Assembly (NCBI GenBank): GCA_013339895.1
Contig: JABACO010000001.1
Coordinates: forward strand, 15,742,990 to 15,806,989
Length of the DNA stretch: 64,000 bases
DNA from: Ephydatia muelleri
Taxonomy: Eukaryota > Porifera > Demospongiae > Spongillida > Spongillidae
Direction of reading: 5' to 3'
The notes beneath the pieces are model-generated. The model had not been told where the DNA came from. It did not search any database and saw only the letters and a list, made by a program, of their open reading frames with translations. Positions within the stretch are counted from its first letter, which is position 1, and each line of letters opens with the position of its first letter. Of this stretch, positions 45,489-58,236 are shown one piece after another. The translations under genes were made by a program, and so were the position numbers.

Positions 45489-46070
45489 GTGAGTTTTTAA
45501 ATTGTACTTTGCATAACGGTTCTAATGTATGGCAGCATATAATGTATGTTGGAGCTAAATTTTGAGAGTAATGTTCACCTCATTTTCACAAATCAAACGG
45601 GTGCTATCACATTTGTGCTTCAAAAGTATACACGCGAAGAACATGCGTGCGTTCATGATGTCGGATTGAAGTACGTGTTAGTGATATACGCATATGCAAT
45701 AGTTTTTGTTCATAATTGATGCCTGAATAGTCAGAGGATTATTCTCATGCAGTTATAGAGCGCTGAAATTTAACTATAGCCATACATTTCTATACATTCT
45801 ATTGCGCGTACTGGATAATGTGTTTTATTGGTATGCGAGTGTAATCGTTAGCCTTCGTCAGAATTCCATTATACTATATAGTGCATTCACAATGGAGCAT
45901 TTTGCATATGCAGTCTGATCTTCCCCATATATGGTCCGTTGCATCAATATATCAGCTCATTACAGTGAAATCAGAAAGTAATGCTTCATTACACCTCAAT
46001 ACCAGACTGAGTGCTCTTCATTATTTTACTAAGCATGTGAACTGGTGCATGTTAAAACTATTATATTAAT

Positions 46071-46875
46071 AATTGGGTCAGTTTCCGAAAAGTGGCGTTT
46101 TTATATATAATGCTTCACGTATCAATCGCTAAATCTCCATAACGGTTTAAGCAATCAACTTCCTATTTCGGGCACTTCGTGCCACACCACTTCTCTCTAC
46201 GACAATCGACTTTGGTGTCTTACCATTGCTCCTTACCGACGTTAGAAGGCACAGTACCTCGAGGGGTTCAAAATCCAGATAGCTCCCTGCAGGAATGTCC
46301 AAATCACTTCAATATTAATAGAGGTAAAGGAGTCCTGTCACTATTGATTTCTGCAGATCGTTGATTTTTACATTATTCGTTATGGAGATACAGCAATGCA
46401 AGACAAGTCCACGTTTCCCCACTCGAATCGCGTCTTTCTCAGTCCCAATGAAACGGTTCAAGGACTGAGAAATGCGCGATTCGAGCGGGAAACGACTTAC
46501 TTTGCATTGCTGTATCTCCATAAAGGAAGAGGCAAAAACCAACGATCTGCAGTAACCAATAGTGACAGGACTCCTTTACGTGCGTATCGACTTTGAAGCG
46601 ATTTGGACAATCCTGCAGGGAGCTACCTGGAGTTTGAACTCCTCCAGGTACTGTGCTTTGTAACGTCGGCAAGGAGCAAGGGTAAGACACCAAAGTCAAT
46701 AGATACGTAGTGATGTGGTATGGCACGAAGTGTTCGAAATAGGAAATTGATTTCTTAAACCGTTATGGAGTTATAGCGATTCAAACGTGAAGCATTTTTA
46801 TAACGTTTTATATACATACGCCACTTTTTATAACGTTCTATATGCCACTTTTCATTTTCTCGGAAACTGACCCAA
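46071..46875. mobile_element. Foldback element, complete (about 0.8 kb)
   Basis: The ends are inverted repeats (AATTGGGTCAGTTTCCGA and its complement), and the whole element is an imperfect palindrome centred near 46455. Paired blocks include GGTTTAAGCAATCAACTTCC with its partner near 46.75 kb, and CACGTTTCCC with GGGAAACG near the centre. It has no ORF. RNA from it would fold into a hairpin of about 400 bp. It shares internal blocks with the copies at 48, 54, 55 and 60 kb. Confidence 0.85.
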
Positions 46876-47371
46876 TTATTTATATATGAATTTTATAAAG
46901 TATGCGCTGTGTCCGGAAATGATCATATGATTAATCGGCTACAAGCATAGTTAGTGTAATTATCCCCACACTTAGACTTCGCTACAGTGCATTGTGCATC
47001 TCTACCTGCCTGTATAAATCTTTTGTATTGCGCATGTAAGAACAACATTTGTTAGCTGCAACAGCGGTTTTCCAATATGCTAGAGGTATGTGTTTGCATA
47101 TAACGGGAATGCCATGGCACTCGATGTAATGTATAGCTATAAAGGTACTAAGCATGCAATCCAGTGTACTTACATACGATAATATTACATATGTGTATAG
47201 GTGCTGACCAAAGCTTGCAGCCGTAATCAATTTGGCACTCTGCCATCAAAAGTTGAACGGAAGAATCGTACCTTATTAGAAGTTGACAAGTTCTGAGAAT
47301 TCGCCATTATAAGCATGCAGTGTACTCTTTCTGTTTAATCGTTTATACGTGAGAATGTTTTATTTCTACAG
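46876..47371 (+). other. Array-unit intron with the C-exon region deleted
   Basis: Sequence passes from GGCTACAAGCATAG directly to TTATCCCCACACTTAGAC. In other units a C exon lies between these blocks. The rest is ordinary unit intron leading to a B exon. Confidence 0.65.
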
Positions 47372-47479
47372 ATTGTACATCAAACCAATTCAAGATGCTC
47401 AAATGGACAGTGCATCTCAGCAAGCTACCGATGTGATACTTTGTCTAATTGCATAGACACAAGTGATGAACCAGTTGCA
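47372..47479 (+). pseudogene. LDLa exon 28, type B, compensating indels
   Basis: One base is gained in AATTCAAGATG and one lost in GATGAACCAG. The total stays 108 nt, but the cysteines between them are read out of frame. The acceptor is TTTCTACAG. Confidence 0.6.
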
Positions 47480-47904
47480 GTGAGTTTAGAATATTTCATA
47501 AATAATGTGTCATAGATGTATGCTTTACATATCTATTGTTCATTATTGGTATGCGAGTGTAATGGTAAGTCACACCATTTATGCACACAAGTATAGTGCA
47601 TTCACATGGATCTTGCATATGCAGTCAGATCTTCACCATATATATATCAGCTCCATTACACACATAATGGAAACACAAAATATGTTTACACCAGGACCAC
47701 ATATGTTCAGAATATTTGCATGACTATGTGGTTAAATGTACGTCAGTATTGCACCTGCATATTCTAAGTGATCGGTTTGATCAACACAATGTAACATATA
47801 GTACTGCATGAATGGTTAGGCAGATATTACTCGTTTTGTGAGTATGCATGTATAAGGAATGTTCTATACGACTATGGATTTTATTTAATAACATAACATT
47901 CATA

Positions 47905-48480
47905 TCAATTAACGCTATCGGGTTCCTATTTTTTACACAACATACCACACCATTATTATACCCGAAATTCAATTTTGGTGTCTTACACATGCGGGGTACC
48001 GACGTTTCAAGGTCCGATACCCGTAGGGTTCAAAACGGCCACATCTTCAGGTAGGAGTGTCCACATCGGTTCAAATAGTTAGTGATCTATGTAAAAGGGT
48101 CCTACCACTCTTGATTTGTTCTGTTCATTAATTTTGCTTTATCCGTTATGGAGATACAAGTGTGCAAAGAAATAGGAATATTTCCCGGCGTAACGCCCGG
48201 GAAATATGCAATTTCTTTGCACACTTGTATCTCCATAACTGATAAAGCAACAATTAACGAACAGAACAAATCATAAGCGGTAGGACCCTTCTACATAGAT
48301 ACCTATTTTGAACCAATTTGGATGTGGCCGTTTTGAACCCTACGAGGTATCGGACCTTGAAACGTAGGTACCCCGCATGTGTAAGACACCAAAATGGATT
48401 TCCACATACAGTAATGGTGTGGTATGTTGTGTGAAACATAGGAACCCGATAGCGTTTATATATCGAAAGATATATCGATT
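47905..48480. mobile_element. Foldback element, internal part
   Basis: A palindrome centred near 48195 (ATTTCCCGG..CCGGGAAAT at the core; CACACTTGTATCTCCATAAC facing its complement). Family blocks are present (GGTATCGGACC, CGTTTTGAACCC, ATAGCG). The outer termini are missing or degraded. Confidence 0.8.
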
Positions 48481-48539
48481 TAATTTTTATGTTATAAAAT
48501 AAAGTACACAAGACCCATTTTCGTTTAGAACGTTCCATA

Positions 48540-49106
48540 TATACATGTATACATTTGGCTTTCAAAGAGTTATAGTCTCATGATAATATGCAAAACCCTC
48601 TCGTTCTCTGTGGCCTTTGCCCACATTCTATGACTCTCATGTCCTCATCCTCCCATAAGCTTTCTGCCATCACAATCCCCTCATACTTGAAATGCTTCAG
48701 AGTTTAGAATTGCAGTTTTAAACTCACAGTAGCACGTTAGCTGACTATCATAAAGTTTATTGATACACTATTAGAGTGTCAAGAATAATTGCTTAGAGCC
48801 TATTTTAGATAACCGCATATTCACATCCATTTTTTACCAATAATACATGCACATTATATACAATTCTTATTCACAAGATGTCAATATGGCGCACTGGGAC
48901 CTCAGCTTAATGTATCTTCTGCTTATAATTCATAGAATGATGGTATCTTAGCTTTAGAGTAGTTTTATAACAAGAAGTAGTTCAAAACTAGGAGTTCATA
49001 CCACATAATGGGCCCATGTGCAAACTTCAAGTGTGAAGTGCTTGTCTTATGCGTGCATGTATATGTTTGTGCAGTGTACATCTACTGTATACATGTAAAC
49101 ATACAG
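48540..49106 (+). other. Array-unit intron, diverged
   Basis: It matches unit blocks (CCTTTGCCCACATTCTATG, GAGCCTATTTTAGATAA, CATAATGGGCCCATGTGC). It preserves the sequence into which pogo inserted elsewhere, near 48955-48980. No exon. Confidence 0.65.
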
Positions 49107-49350
49107 ACATACCCACAGACACACAAACAGACATGCAGACATACATGCACACAGACTCACACACACAAAATACATATCGACACACATGCACAGACACACT
49201 CACAGATGCACTCACAGATACACACACAATACACACATACACACACTCACATACAGACACACATACAGACACACATGCACACAGACACAGACAAACACAC
49301 ACACTGATACACAAATGCACACACAGACGCACACATGTGCACAGACACAT
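49107..49350. repeat. Degenerate CA-rich minisatellite
   Basis: Irregular ACACAGACACA, ATACAGACACAC and GCACACAGAC variants over about 240 bp. Confidence 0.9.
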
Positions 49351-50388
49351 TACATGCAATGATGCACACACTGTTCTTCATGTGGAAAAAAACAGTAGTG
49401 CTCTCTAATAATGATGGTACACACTTGTTTTCTCACTGAATGCCTTCTCTGCACATGCATTTTTGATCTATCCATTGAACAGGTCATGACACCATGAGAC
49501 ATGTCTACACTGCCCATACATGTGCACTGTAGTGTCATACCTTTATGCATACATTGTGTCCTTATAGGACTGTTCCTTGACACAAATACAGGAGAAGTCA
49601 TAAGGATATGCCATGGTTAGCAAGCAAGCTCAAGTGGCTTCTGTTTTTCTTTAGGAATGTTGAAATTGCCATCCATTATGTCTGTGTAACTTACCACTGG
49701 CCCTAACCACTACAATCAGCATGATAGTGTAATTCATCGCCAGGCAGAAACATCGCCCTTAAAAAAAAAACTTACCTGCGTGGTACATCCTTTTTCATCA
49801 AGCAGAGACAGCACAGTGTTGCGTGTCGCACTGTACTAATATATATGTAGTAAATTAAATCACTACTACTAGAAGGTTATAGCAGCCAAGGGATGTGAAG
49901 CACAGTATGTACTTGTACTTATGGTGAGAAACAACAATCTGCACTCGTTTGATTCCCTGCAATCAACTAATGCGATATGGGACACACAGCATTGTGCTGG
50001 TGGATAAAGTAGGCCTGGGAGACCTGCGATTAAATGATTGTACCTCTCTTGTCATTGCAGATTGTGGTAAGTCAGGGCTCTTGGTAGGTTTACACAGACA
50101 TTTCAATTGCAAGCTAGTAACGATTTCATTATACATGTACTGTACTACAAAGATAAAAACACTTTTACAGGTCAGATAGCACTTGTACAGAGTGCTGGAT
50201 GAGTGTACAAAGAGAGTATTGTATGTCTGCTTGCAACAATACAGAGGAAACACACATAGAATGAATCAGTGGATTCTTGATCTGTTCAATCGATAGAACT
50301 TCTTGATGCATGTGCAAAGAACAGGTTCAGAGGAAGTTTTAAACTCGGAATGCATGTGGGTGTGCCGTAATTATTAGAGTTGTGTGTG

Positions 50389-50760
50389 TATGTGTGTATG
50401 TGTGTTTGTGTGTTTGTGTGTTTGTGTGTGTGTGTTGTGCACAGGATGTACAGACCATTTGCACTACATATACACATGCATCAGGGTGTGTGAACCAACA
50501 TGAGGGCATGTTCATGTACTCTGTGTGAGTTAAATATTGTGTGGGCAAAGTAAGACTCACATCTCTGCAACTGGTACACAAGCCACATAGCTGAGTAGTG
50601 GAGGCATAAAGAATGATGAGAAGTTGATCAAGGATTAAAGATTTTGCCAAACAGTAAAGCTTTATTGCACAATTGTGCTTAACTACAGAAAGATGGATGT
50701 GAGTGTGTAAGAACTTAAAGTCTTATGCATGTTGCAGGGACACACACACTACACAACTGT
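50389..50760 (+). repeat. TG-headed interspersed element, copy 3
   Basis: A TG tract (50389-50437) is followed by GGTGTGTGAACCAACATGAGG, TTCATGTACTCTG, GCCACATAGCTGAGTAGTGG and GATGAGAAGTTGATCAAGG. The blocks recur in the same order, inverted, at 63.57-63.83 kb and partly at 62.6-62.95 kb. Confidence 0.65.
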
Positions 50761-51100
50761 ATAAATTTTATAATCTCATCTAGGAATGATAGCCAACAAC
50801 AACTTTTTCGATGACAAAGTTGTACGCCTCACGATTAAAATATATTCATGCATCTGTACATGTAGGCTTGTGTATTAAATATTTAATTATTCATTTTGCT
50901 CAAAAGAAATCAGCCCCCCCCCCCCCCATACACACACACTCTTTTTAATATTGTACCATGGGCCCAGTGCTGTGGTGAATACAGTGATATTCTTTGCCAC
51001 ATGTATACAGTGGTATGGGACACCAATCCTATGAGGGTGCAATGAGGACCAATTCTTTGGAGGCATGATGCATGTGCATGACATAGAGCTCTGACTTTTT

Positions 51101-52185
51101 GTGTCTCTGTATGTGAGTGTGTGTGTTTGTGTGTATATTGCGTGTGTATCTGTGTGTATGTGCGTGTATGTCTCTGTGTGTGTCTGCATGTGTGTATCTA
51201 TGCGTATTTTGTGTGTGTGTATGTCTCTGTGTGTGTCTGCATGTGTGTATCTATGCGTATTTGTGTGTGTGTCTGTGTGTGTGCGTGTATGTCTCTGTGT
51301 GTGTCTGCATGTGTGTATCTATGCATATATTGTGTGTGTGTTTATATGTATTTTGTTTGCATGAGTCTGTGTGTATGTATGTCTGTGTGTGTCTGTGTGT
51401 GTCTGTGTATTTAATGTGTGTGTCTATAGATGTGTCTGTTTATTTCGTGTGTGTCTGTGTGTGCTTGTGTGTGTCTGTGTGTGTGTCTGTGTATTTAATG
51501 TGTGTGTCTATAGGTGTGTTCGTGTATTTCATGTGTGTCTTTGTGTGCTTGTGTGTTGTGTCTGTGCATGTGTGTGTCTGTGCATATGTGTGTCTGCATG
51601 TGTGTGTCTGTGCATGTGTGTGTATGTGCATTTCGTGTGTGTCTGTGTGCTTGTGTGTGTCCAAGTGAGTGTCTGTGCATGTCTGTGTGTATGTCGTGTG
51701 TGTAGCTTGTGTGTGTTTATGTCTGTGTCCCTCTGTGTGTGTCTGTGTGTGTGTCTGTGGTGTGTGTCTGTGTGTGCGTCTGTCGTGTGCGTGTGTGTCT
51801 GTGTGTGTGTGTCTATGTGTATTTCATGTGTGCCAGTGTGTCTATGCCTGTGTCTGTGCATGTGTGTGTATGTGTATTTCGTGTGTGTGTCTGTGTGCTT
51901 GTGTGTATCCATTTGTGTCTGTGCATCTGTGTGCATGTCTGTCGTGTGTGTGTGTCTATGTGTATTTCATGTGTGCCAGTGTGTCTATGCCTGTGTCTGT
52001 GCATGTGTGTGTATGTGTAATTTCGTGGGTGTGTCTGTGTGCTTGTGTGTGTCCATGTGTGTCTGTGCATCTGTGTGTATGGTCTGTCGTGTGTGTGTGT
52101 GTCTGTGTATGTGTGTGTCTGTGCATGTGTATGTCTGGGCATGTGTGTGTCTGGGCATGTGTGTGTCTGGGCATGTGTCACAGTA
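51101..52185. repeat. 1.1-kb TG-rich minisatellite with nested periods
   Basis: Variants of TGTGTGTCTGTGCATGTG. A 65-bp unit containing ATGTCTCTGTGTGTGTCTGC repeats three times at 51.17-51.33 kb. A unit of about 144 bp containing TTTCATGTGTGCCAGTGTG repeats near 51.82 and 51.97 kb. Three TCTGGGCATGTGTG copies close the block. Confidence 0.92.
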
Positions 52186-53755
52186 GTTTAAAGCAATAGG
52201 TGATGATGACATTTTTGAACCATGAAAAATGAAATGCATAATTATATATATGATAAGACCTACTGTTGTTTAACTGGTACCATTAATAATTACAACACGT
52301 AGAAAACAAATCACAACAATCAAGATTACCTAAACAGAGAGTTTATGCTCTATAATGATCAGCGGATTTATGTTACAGTAGCCCTAATTCGGTGTTATAC
52401 ATACCCACAATAAAAGTTATTAACTATTACGTAATATAAATCAAGGCACATCTATCAAGATATCGTAAGAGTGTAAATCAATCGATAATTGTTCAGACAA
52501 GACTGGAGTAGAGAAGGTTAAACTGGTAGAAGTGGTACATTTTTATCAGCACCTTGAAGATCAACTCCTTCGAAAAAATACATGCTATCAGGTTATCTTC
52601 CAGTGACAGCACCCACTTGTAGCAGCTTGTCAATGTGGACAGGAGCGAACGTTATGCTGTCCATTGCAAAATGAGCATTTTAAAATAAAGCTATAGCTTC
52701 GCACTATTGGATCTGATTTGATCCAAAGCCTTGTTAGGACATCTAGCTTGCTGTGTTGTTTTTCAAGCCAGCTTCTCTCGATACAAAGATTTTTATTCTT
52801 ATGTTTCTAGCAGTTATTCAGACAATGCTCCCAAACCTTGTGATTCATTTTTATGAAAAAAAAAAAAACAGCTGCTTTTTCACTAAGAAGGCCTTCGTCA
52901 CTTAGAAATAAGCCAGCAGCCTCCCATCACTTTTAAAACTTCTTAATGTATATGCACTTATCATAAGCTTCTAAATTGCAGATCTTTCTCTTTTCAGCAT
53001 GGAACGCTTGAATTAGTAATTGTGTAAATATGCGCGCTTGCACGCTAGGAATCACTCATACAAACAACAGCAATCCAAAAGCTTCGCATCAAACAAGAGA
53101 CAACTACATGCATCACAAACATTAGTCCTTATATACAGGTATGCGGACAAATCCACATGCGCGCAATACACAAAGAGCGCTGAACAACAGAGCAAAGACG
53201 GCGCTGTCTCAACCTGCCCGCGACGTCACGATAGAGCAGCGGTTCCAACTTCACAGAACGCATAATAGAACCCGATCGACACGTATTAGTTATAACCGCT
53301 TGTCTCTGTTTAAACGCTATCAGCAGCGCTAAAACGAAAATCGGTTAGAGTCGGCTAAGTCTTTGGTTTGGAAACACATAATCAAATCCATTGGTAATTT
53401 AGATTTCCTTTGTGTGGGTCCTAGAATCGTGTAGAAAAGTTCTTAAAGTTGGTCCATGGATTTTTTCCCTCGGTATTTTAACGTATAAAAATGTCCACAT
53501 CATTGTAAAATATCATAAGGGTACTTAAAAAACTAGCATTACTAGACAGAGGCGTACAAAGGTCATATATTCACATATTCATTTTTACAAATACAACTTA
53601 CGAAACATAATGATAATAATTCGATAATTTTCACTTTATGTTAGTACACATGCATTATTCAAATTTCATCAATTTCTATTTTGTCTTGAATTTCAAGTAG
53701 TATAATGAGTTACAAAACTCTTCTGAAAAACAGTATTACATCATTCCCATAGCCC
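52186..53755. other. Unassigned AT-rich sequence
   Basis: I find no convincing ORF, splice pattern or known repeat. Short GC-containing islands occur near 53025-53060 and 53150-53230. Confidence 0.4.
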
Positions 53756-53775
53756 ATGTCATCATTCCCAAACCA

Positions 53776-54435
53776 CTGTGTGTGTATGTGCTATGTGTGT
53801 CTGGTGCATGTGTGTGTCTGTGCATGTATGTGTGTCTGTGCGTGTGTGCATTTCGTGTGTGTGTGTGTCCATGTGTGTCTGTGCGTCGTGTGTATGTCTG
53901 TCGTGTCTGTGTGTGTGTGCATGTGTATGTTTATGTGTATTTCATGTGTGTGAGCCTAGTGTCCATGTGTGTGTCCTGTGCATGTCCTGTGTGTATGTCC
54001 GTGTGTGTGTCTGTGTAATTCGTGTGTGTATGGGCTTGTGTGTCTGTGAGTGCCTGTCTTTGTGTGTGTGCCTGTGTTGAAAACAGAACAATTTGTGTAC
54101 TATGTGTGAGCTGAAAGTTGGTGTGAGACTGAAATCATTGCAATCGTAGCTGAGTGGGCGTGGCGGATATAAGAGCAAGATGATGGAAAGCTTAATTTCA
54201 CGACTAGATGGTGATGCTAGTGCGTAGCAAACAGCATACGCGCGCCGTTTTGAATACGGCCGGCGACGTGAGAGGCGCAAAATTACTGCAACCATTCCAC
54301 TCGGATATATATCCGTTAATTGGTACGATCGTCTGGCAAATGTGAGCAGTCTTCTTCTTCTTTTAAGTTTTCCGCATAAACTCACTGCCTGAGTTAGACA
54401 AAACAGTTGCGAACGTCCTGCTAGCTTAGTTTAAG
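53776..54435 (+). repeat. TG-headed interspersed element, copy 4
   Basis: A TG-rich tract (53776-54075) precedes a core with GTGTGAGCTGAAAGTTG, GTAGCTGAGTGGGCGTGG and GTGCGTAGCAAACAGC. It then extends to ACTGCCTGAGTTAGAC and TTGCGAACG near 54.41 kb. The copy at 62.5-62.96 kb matches this longer version in inverted orientation, so the element body is at least 330 bp. Confidence 0.7.
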
Positions 54436-54489
54436 AGAGAACTGGGTGGAACAAAGAAGTTATCAAATTTTATTGTGAATTGAACAGTA

Positions 54490-54873
54490 ATAATGAGCGG
54501 GAGATGTGCATTAACTTTGCACAGCTCTATCTTCGTGAAGGATAGAGTAAAAATTAACGACATGAACACATCAATAGCAACAGGAACCCTGTACGTACAT
54601 GTACATGTATTTACTGAATTCAAGCGAATTGAGCGCTCTTATCCGAAGATGTGGCGGTTTTGAGCCCCATGGGGTATCGGACCTTGTAGCATCAGCAAGG
54701 AACTGGTGCAGGCCCCAAAATATGTTTTCCCGTTGTGAAATGGTGCAGTATGAATTGTTGAAAACAGGAGAGCAATATCAATAACCGTTGGGAAGTTATA
54801 GCGATTCAAACACGATGCATTTTTTAACATTTTATAATATATCAGTGGGTCAATTTTCGCTGAAACTGTCCCA
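54490..54873 (+). repeat. Foldback element, right half
   Basis: It contains the single-arm blocks TAAAAATTAACGA, GGGGTATCGGACC, TTGGGAAGTTATAGCGATTC and the terminal GAAACTGTCCCA. The left arm is missing. Confidence 0.7.
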
Positions 54874-55061
54874 TTTGGAATATTAAAAAAAAAGGCAAAC
54901 AGTTTCTCATAGGCTGCATGAGGAAGTTCATGGGATCACCATGTAAAGGAGCTTTCAAGCAGACTTGTATTCCTTCCTATATGTATATTATAACATGGTT
55001 AAGCCCTCTACAAGGTAGGTTGGCAAGTAGAACTTACATGATTGGTCATATTTATGTTATA

Positions 55062-55870
55062 TGGGACAGTTCACGCGAAAATGACAACTCGCATTTATAT
55101 ATGAAATGTTATATAGATGCTTCTCGTTTGAATCGTTATATCTTCCGAACGGTAAACGCTATCAACATTCTATTTTCAACACTTCATACCACACCATTTA
55201 TCTATGGTAAAAGACTTTTTGGAATCTTGCACTTGCTCCTTGCCAGTATTGCAACGTTCGATACCCCACCGGGTTCAAACCCGCCATAACTTTCTGTAGG
55301 AGTAATCAAATCGCTTCAAATTCGGTATGTAGGTAGAGAGGTCCTATACCTATCGATTTGTTCTGTTCGTTAATTTTTATGCCATCTGTTACGGAGATAC
55401 AGTTGAATAAACTACGTGCACGTTTTCCCGCTTGATTCGCGCCAATGTAATAATCCCCGCCTCCCCATACATTGAGCGGAGCGCAATTTGCCCAAATCAT
55501 TGGCGCGAAACGAGCGCGAAAATGTGCACGTAGTTTGTTCAACTGTATCTCCGTAACGGATTGCATAAAAATTAACGAACAGAACAAATAGATAGATACA
55601 GGACCTCTCCACCTACAAACCGAGTTTGAAGCGATTTGATTACTCCTACAGAAAGTTATGGCGGGTTTGAACCCAGTGGGGTATCGAACGTTGCAATACT
55701 GGCAAGGAGCAAGTGCAAGACCCCAAAACATATTTTGCCATAGGGAAATGGTGTGGTATGAAGTGTTGAAAATAGGATGTTGATAGCGTTAACCGTTCGG
55801 AAGATATAGAGATTCAAACGAGAAGCATGTATATATAATGCGAGTTATCATTTTCGCTTGAACTGTCCCA
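55062..55870. mobile_element. Foldback element, complete (809 bp)
   Basis: The ends TGGGACAGTT and AACTGTCCCA are inverted repeats, flanked by TATA on the left and TATATA on the right, consistent with a TA-type target. The two arms of about 400 bp are near-complementary throughout and meet near 55465 in a GC-containing centre. There is no coding capacity. This is the best-preserved member with the TGGGACAGTT end. Confidence 0.87.
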
Positions 55871-56250
55871 TATATATTGTCGGTTGCCACTGCTACCGCG
55901 GGTTGTTGTATTTCAGTATTGTAGTTTCGATACTTGGAAAGTCCACGTACATTACATGGGTGTCAGAAGTGGGAGTGATGAAATCGGTTTTAATTCCGCT
56001 ATGGTTTCGTCAAACGAACATTGATGGCCAAATATTCACAAGCTTCATTATTGTACCGGTCACTACCACGGCCGGCTCATTAAAGTTAAAACCATCCCAA
56101 CCGGTGGTATCACTACTTTTGACAGATGATAAAAATTCCTGTTACTGCAAATGCGTGATGATGATTAACTATGGCTGTCTTTTTCTGCTTATCTGTCAGT
56201 TATGCCGTCTGGAGTCGGGGGAGGCCGTAGTACCGCCTTCTCCCCAAAAC

Positions 56251-56303
<53 letters not shown>

Positions 56304-56421
56304 CTTTCAGTAATGCACACAGTATACAATATGTTAGCGAATTACTGAATGTGAATTATGCTGCAGATTGTGCATGTATACATGTCATTAGAATTAGTTT
56401 TGTTGTATTCAGACAGTACAG
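55871..56421 (+). other. Array-unit intron, most diverged copy, with CA tract
   Basis: It is recognisable from blocks such as CCACGGCCGG and CCGGTGGTATCACTA that correspond to 17.89-17.94 kb. A (CA)n tract lies at 56255-56301. It leads into the next A exon. Confidence 0.6.
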
Positions 56422-56529
56422 TTTGTACACCAAGCCAATTCCGATGCTCCAGTGGACAGTGCATCTCAGTAAGCTACCGATGTAATGGTGTGTCTAATTG
56501 CGCAGACGGAAGTGATGAAATTGGCTGCA
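56422..56529 (+). CDS. LDLa exon 29, type A
   Basis: Open, 108 nt, with SVSYRC and VSNC, intermediate between A and B consensus. The donor is GCA|GTGAGT. Confidence 0.8.
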
Positions 56530-57564
56530 GTGAGTTTAAATTGTACTTTGCATAACGGTACACTCTTTGGTAATGTATGGCAGCATGTAATGTATGTTGG
56601 AGCCTATTTTGGAGAGCAATGTTCACCTCATTTTCACAAATCAAACGCATTTCAAAAGTATGCACGCAAAGAACATGTTCGCTACGCATATATGTTTCAG
56701 GTACGCACATGTCATGGTCAACACACGTGCTTTATTGCGTGCTGATTCATTACCTGTAGGTTGTTAAGTCGGAGGGTGAGAGAGTGAGAGGGAGGGGGAG
56801 AGAAACCATACATGTATAATTAAAAACCACTGCGTACTCTACCCTTACACCACACACATAACAAAAGCTGGTAATCGTCCATTCACCCACGTAAACTGTG
56901 ATGTTGCAATTAATTGATATGTGTGATGCAGTCTTGCTTAGTCTAGTGAAAATCTGTTTGTGCCAAAGGTTAACTTGCTGTTGTAGAGATAACGTCACTG
57001 CAGCCCCAGTTGTCGCTTTAGTACAGTTTATTGAATTATAGTGGGACTTACTCTACTTATTCCCGCAGTAAGGCATTTAGTTCAACTTCTTAACTGACAT
57101 ACATGTAAAATCTGGTGTGAGAGTCGATCCCTAAATATTTTATATTGCTGCATATGGGGTCGTTCCCTTATAAAGAGACCTAACACATGTTTTTTTTCAA
57201 GATTTCTTTTTTTTTTTATATTCTAGAAGTCTGCTCATTTAGAATCAGAGGATTTAATTTGTCATGGAGTTATGGGGCGCTGATATTTAAATATATCCAC
57301 ACCTTTCTACACAGTCTATTGCCCGTACTGGGAATTTTATAGTGTATGCGCTGGGGTCCCTTTTGGCGGATCATGTACAAATATAATTAATCGGCTACAA
57401 GCATAGTGTGTCGGCCTATATAACCCCCAATACGGAGAGTGTGCGCAATAATCTCTAACATAGCAATTTAAATCCCAGCTACTGTGATGCAATATTGATA
57501 ATGTTGGTGTCAAATAACTTTGCGTACAGTAAATGGATATTATTGACATGTTTTGTAATTGCAG

Positions 57565-57671
57565 TTTGTCTTTCGATCAATTTGCGTGTTCAAATGGACA
57601 ATGCATTCCAGCAAGCTGGCAATGTGATGGCTATTTTGACTGCATTAATGCTACTGATGAAATAAACTGCA
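57565..57671 (+). pseudogene. LDLa exon 30, type C, -1 frameshift
   Basis: TTTCGATCAATTTG replaces TTTCGAATCAGTTTG, losing one base before the second cysteine. The rest is clean and has [13 protein letters not shown]-like residues in the C frame. Confidence 0.65.
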
Positions 57672-58128
57672 GTGAGTTTTGAGAAATTATCCCACACTTA
57701 GACTTAGCTACAGTGCATTGTGCATCTCTACCGGCCTGAATTATTGGGTATGTAAGAAATACAATTATTAGCTGCAACAGCGGTTTTCCAATAAGCTAGA
57801 AGTATGTGTATGCTTATAACATGCAGGCCATGGCACTCAATGCCATCTAGCTAAACGAACAAGCATGCATCCCAGTATTAAATCACAAACATACGACAAT
57901 ACTACATGTGTATACAGTTGCTGACCAAAGCTTGCCGCCTTAATCATTTGGCACTCTGTTATCAAACGTTGAAGTGAATGACGTTTACAGCGGAAATGAG
58001 AATCACAATTATAGCAATTATGTATCTTATTAGAAGTTGACAAGTTCTGAGAATTCGCCATGATAAGCATGTAGTGTACTCTTTCTGTTTAATCGTTTAT
58101 ACGTGAAAATGTTTATTTCTATGTACAG

Positions 58129-58236
58129 ATTGTAAATCAAACCAATTCAGATGCTCAAATGGACAGTGCATCTCAGCAAACTACCGATGTGATACCGTGT
58201 CTAATTGTATAGACAAAAGTGATGAAAACGGTTGCA
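58129..58236 (+). CDS. LDLa exon 31, type B
   Basis: Open, 108 nt: [34 protein letters not shown]. This is the last LDLa exon before the assembly gap; A (56422), C (57565) and B here preserve the basic unit order. Confidence 0.8.

Larger units (their letters stand above)
42670..46070 (+). repeat. 3.9-kb higher-order unit 4 (A-C-B-A), interrupted at its end
   Basis: It has the same exon order. After the second A exon the unit is cut by a foldback element at 46071; sequence equivalent to the next C exon is missing beyond it. Confidence 0.88.
49107..54873. other. 5.8-kb microsatellite-rich insertion in a unit
   Basis: Unit sequence stops at GTATACATGTAAAC and resumes at TTTGGAATATTAAA, blocks that are nearly adjacent in intact units. 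Between them lie CA/TG tracts, two TG-headed elements and half a foldback element. Long Thr/His or Cys/Val frames are repeat artefacts. I see no gene in 49.4-50.3 kb. Confidence 0.65.

Noticed and set aside
49949-50179. Short + strand ORF with a GLGDLRLN-like segment, considered as a collagen or enzyme exon
   Set aside because: There is no Gly-X-Y periodicity and no supported exon boundaries.
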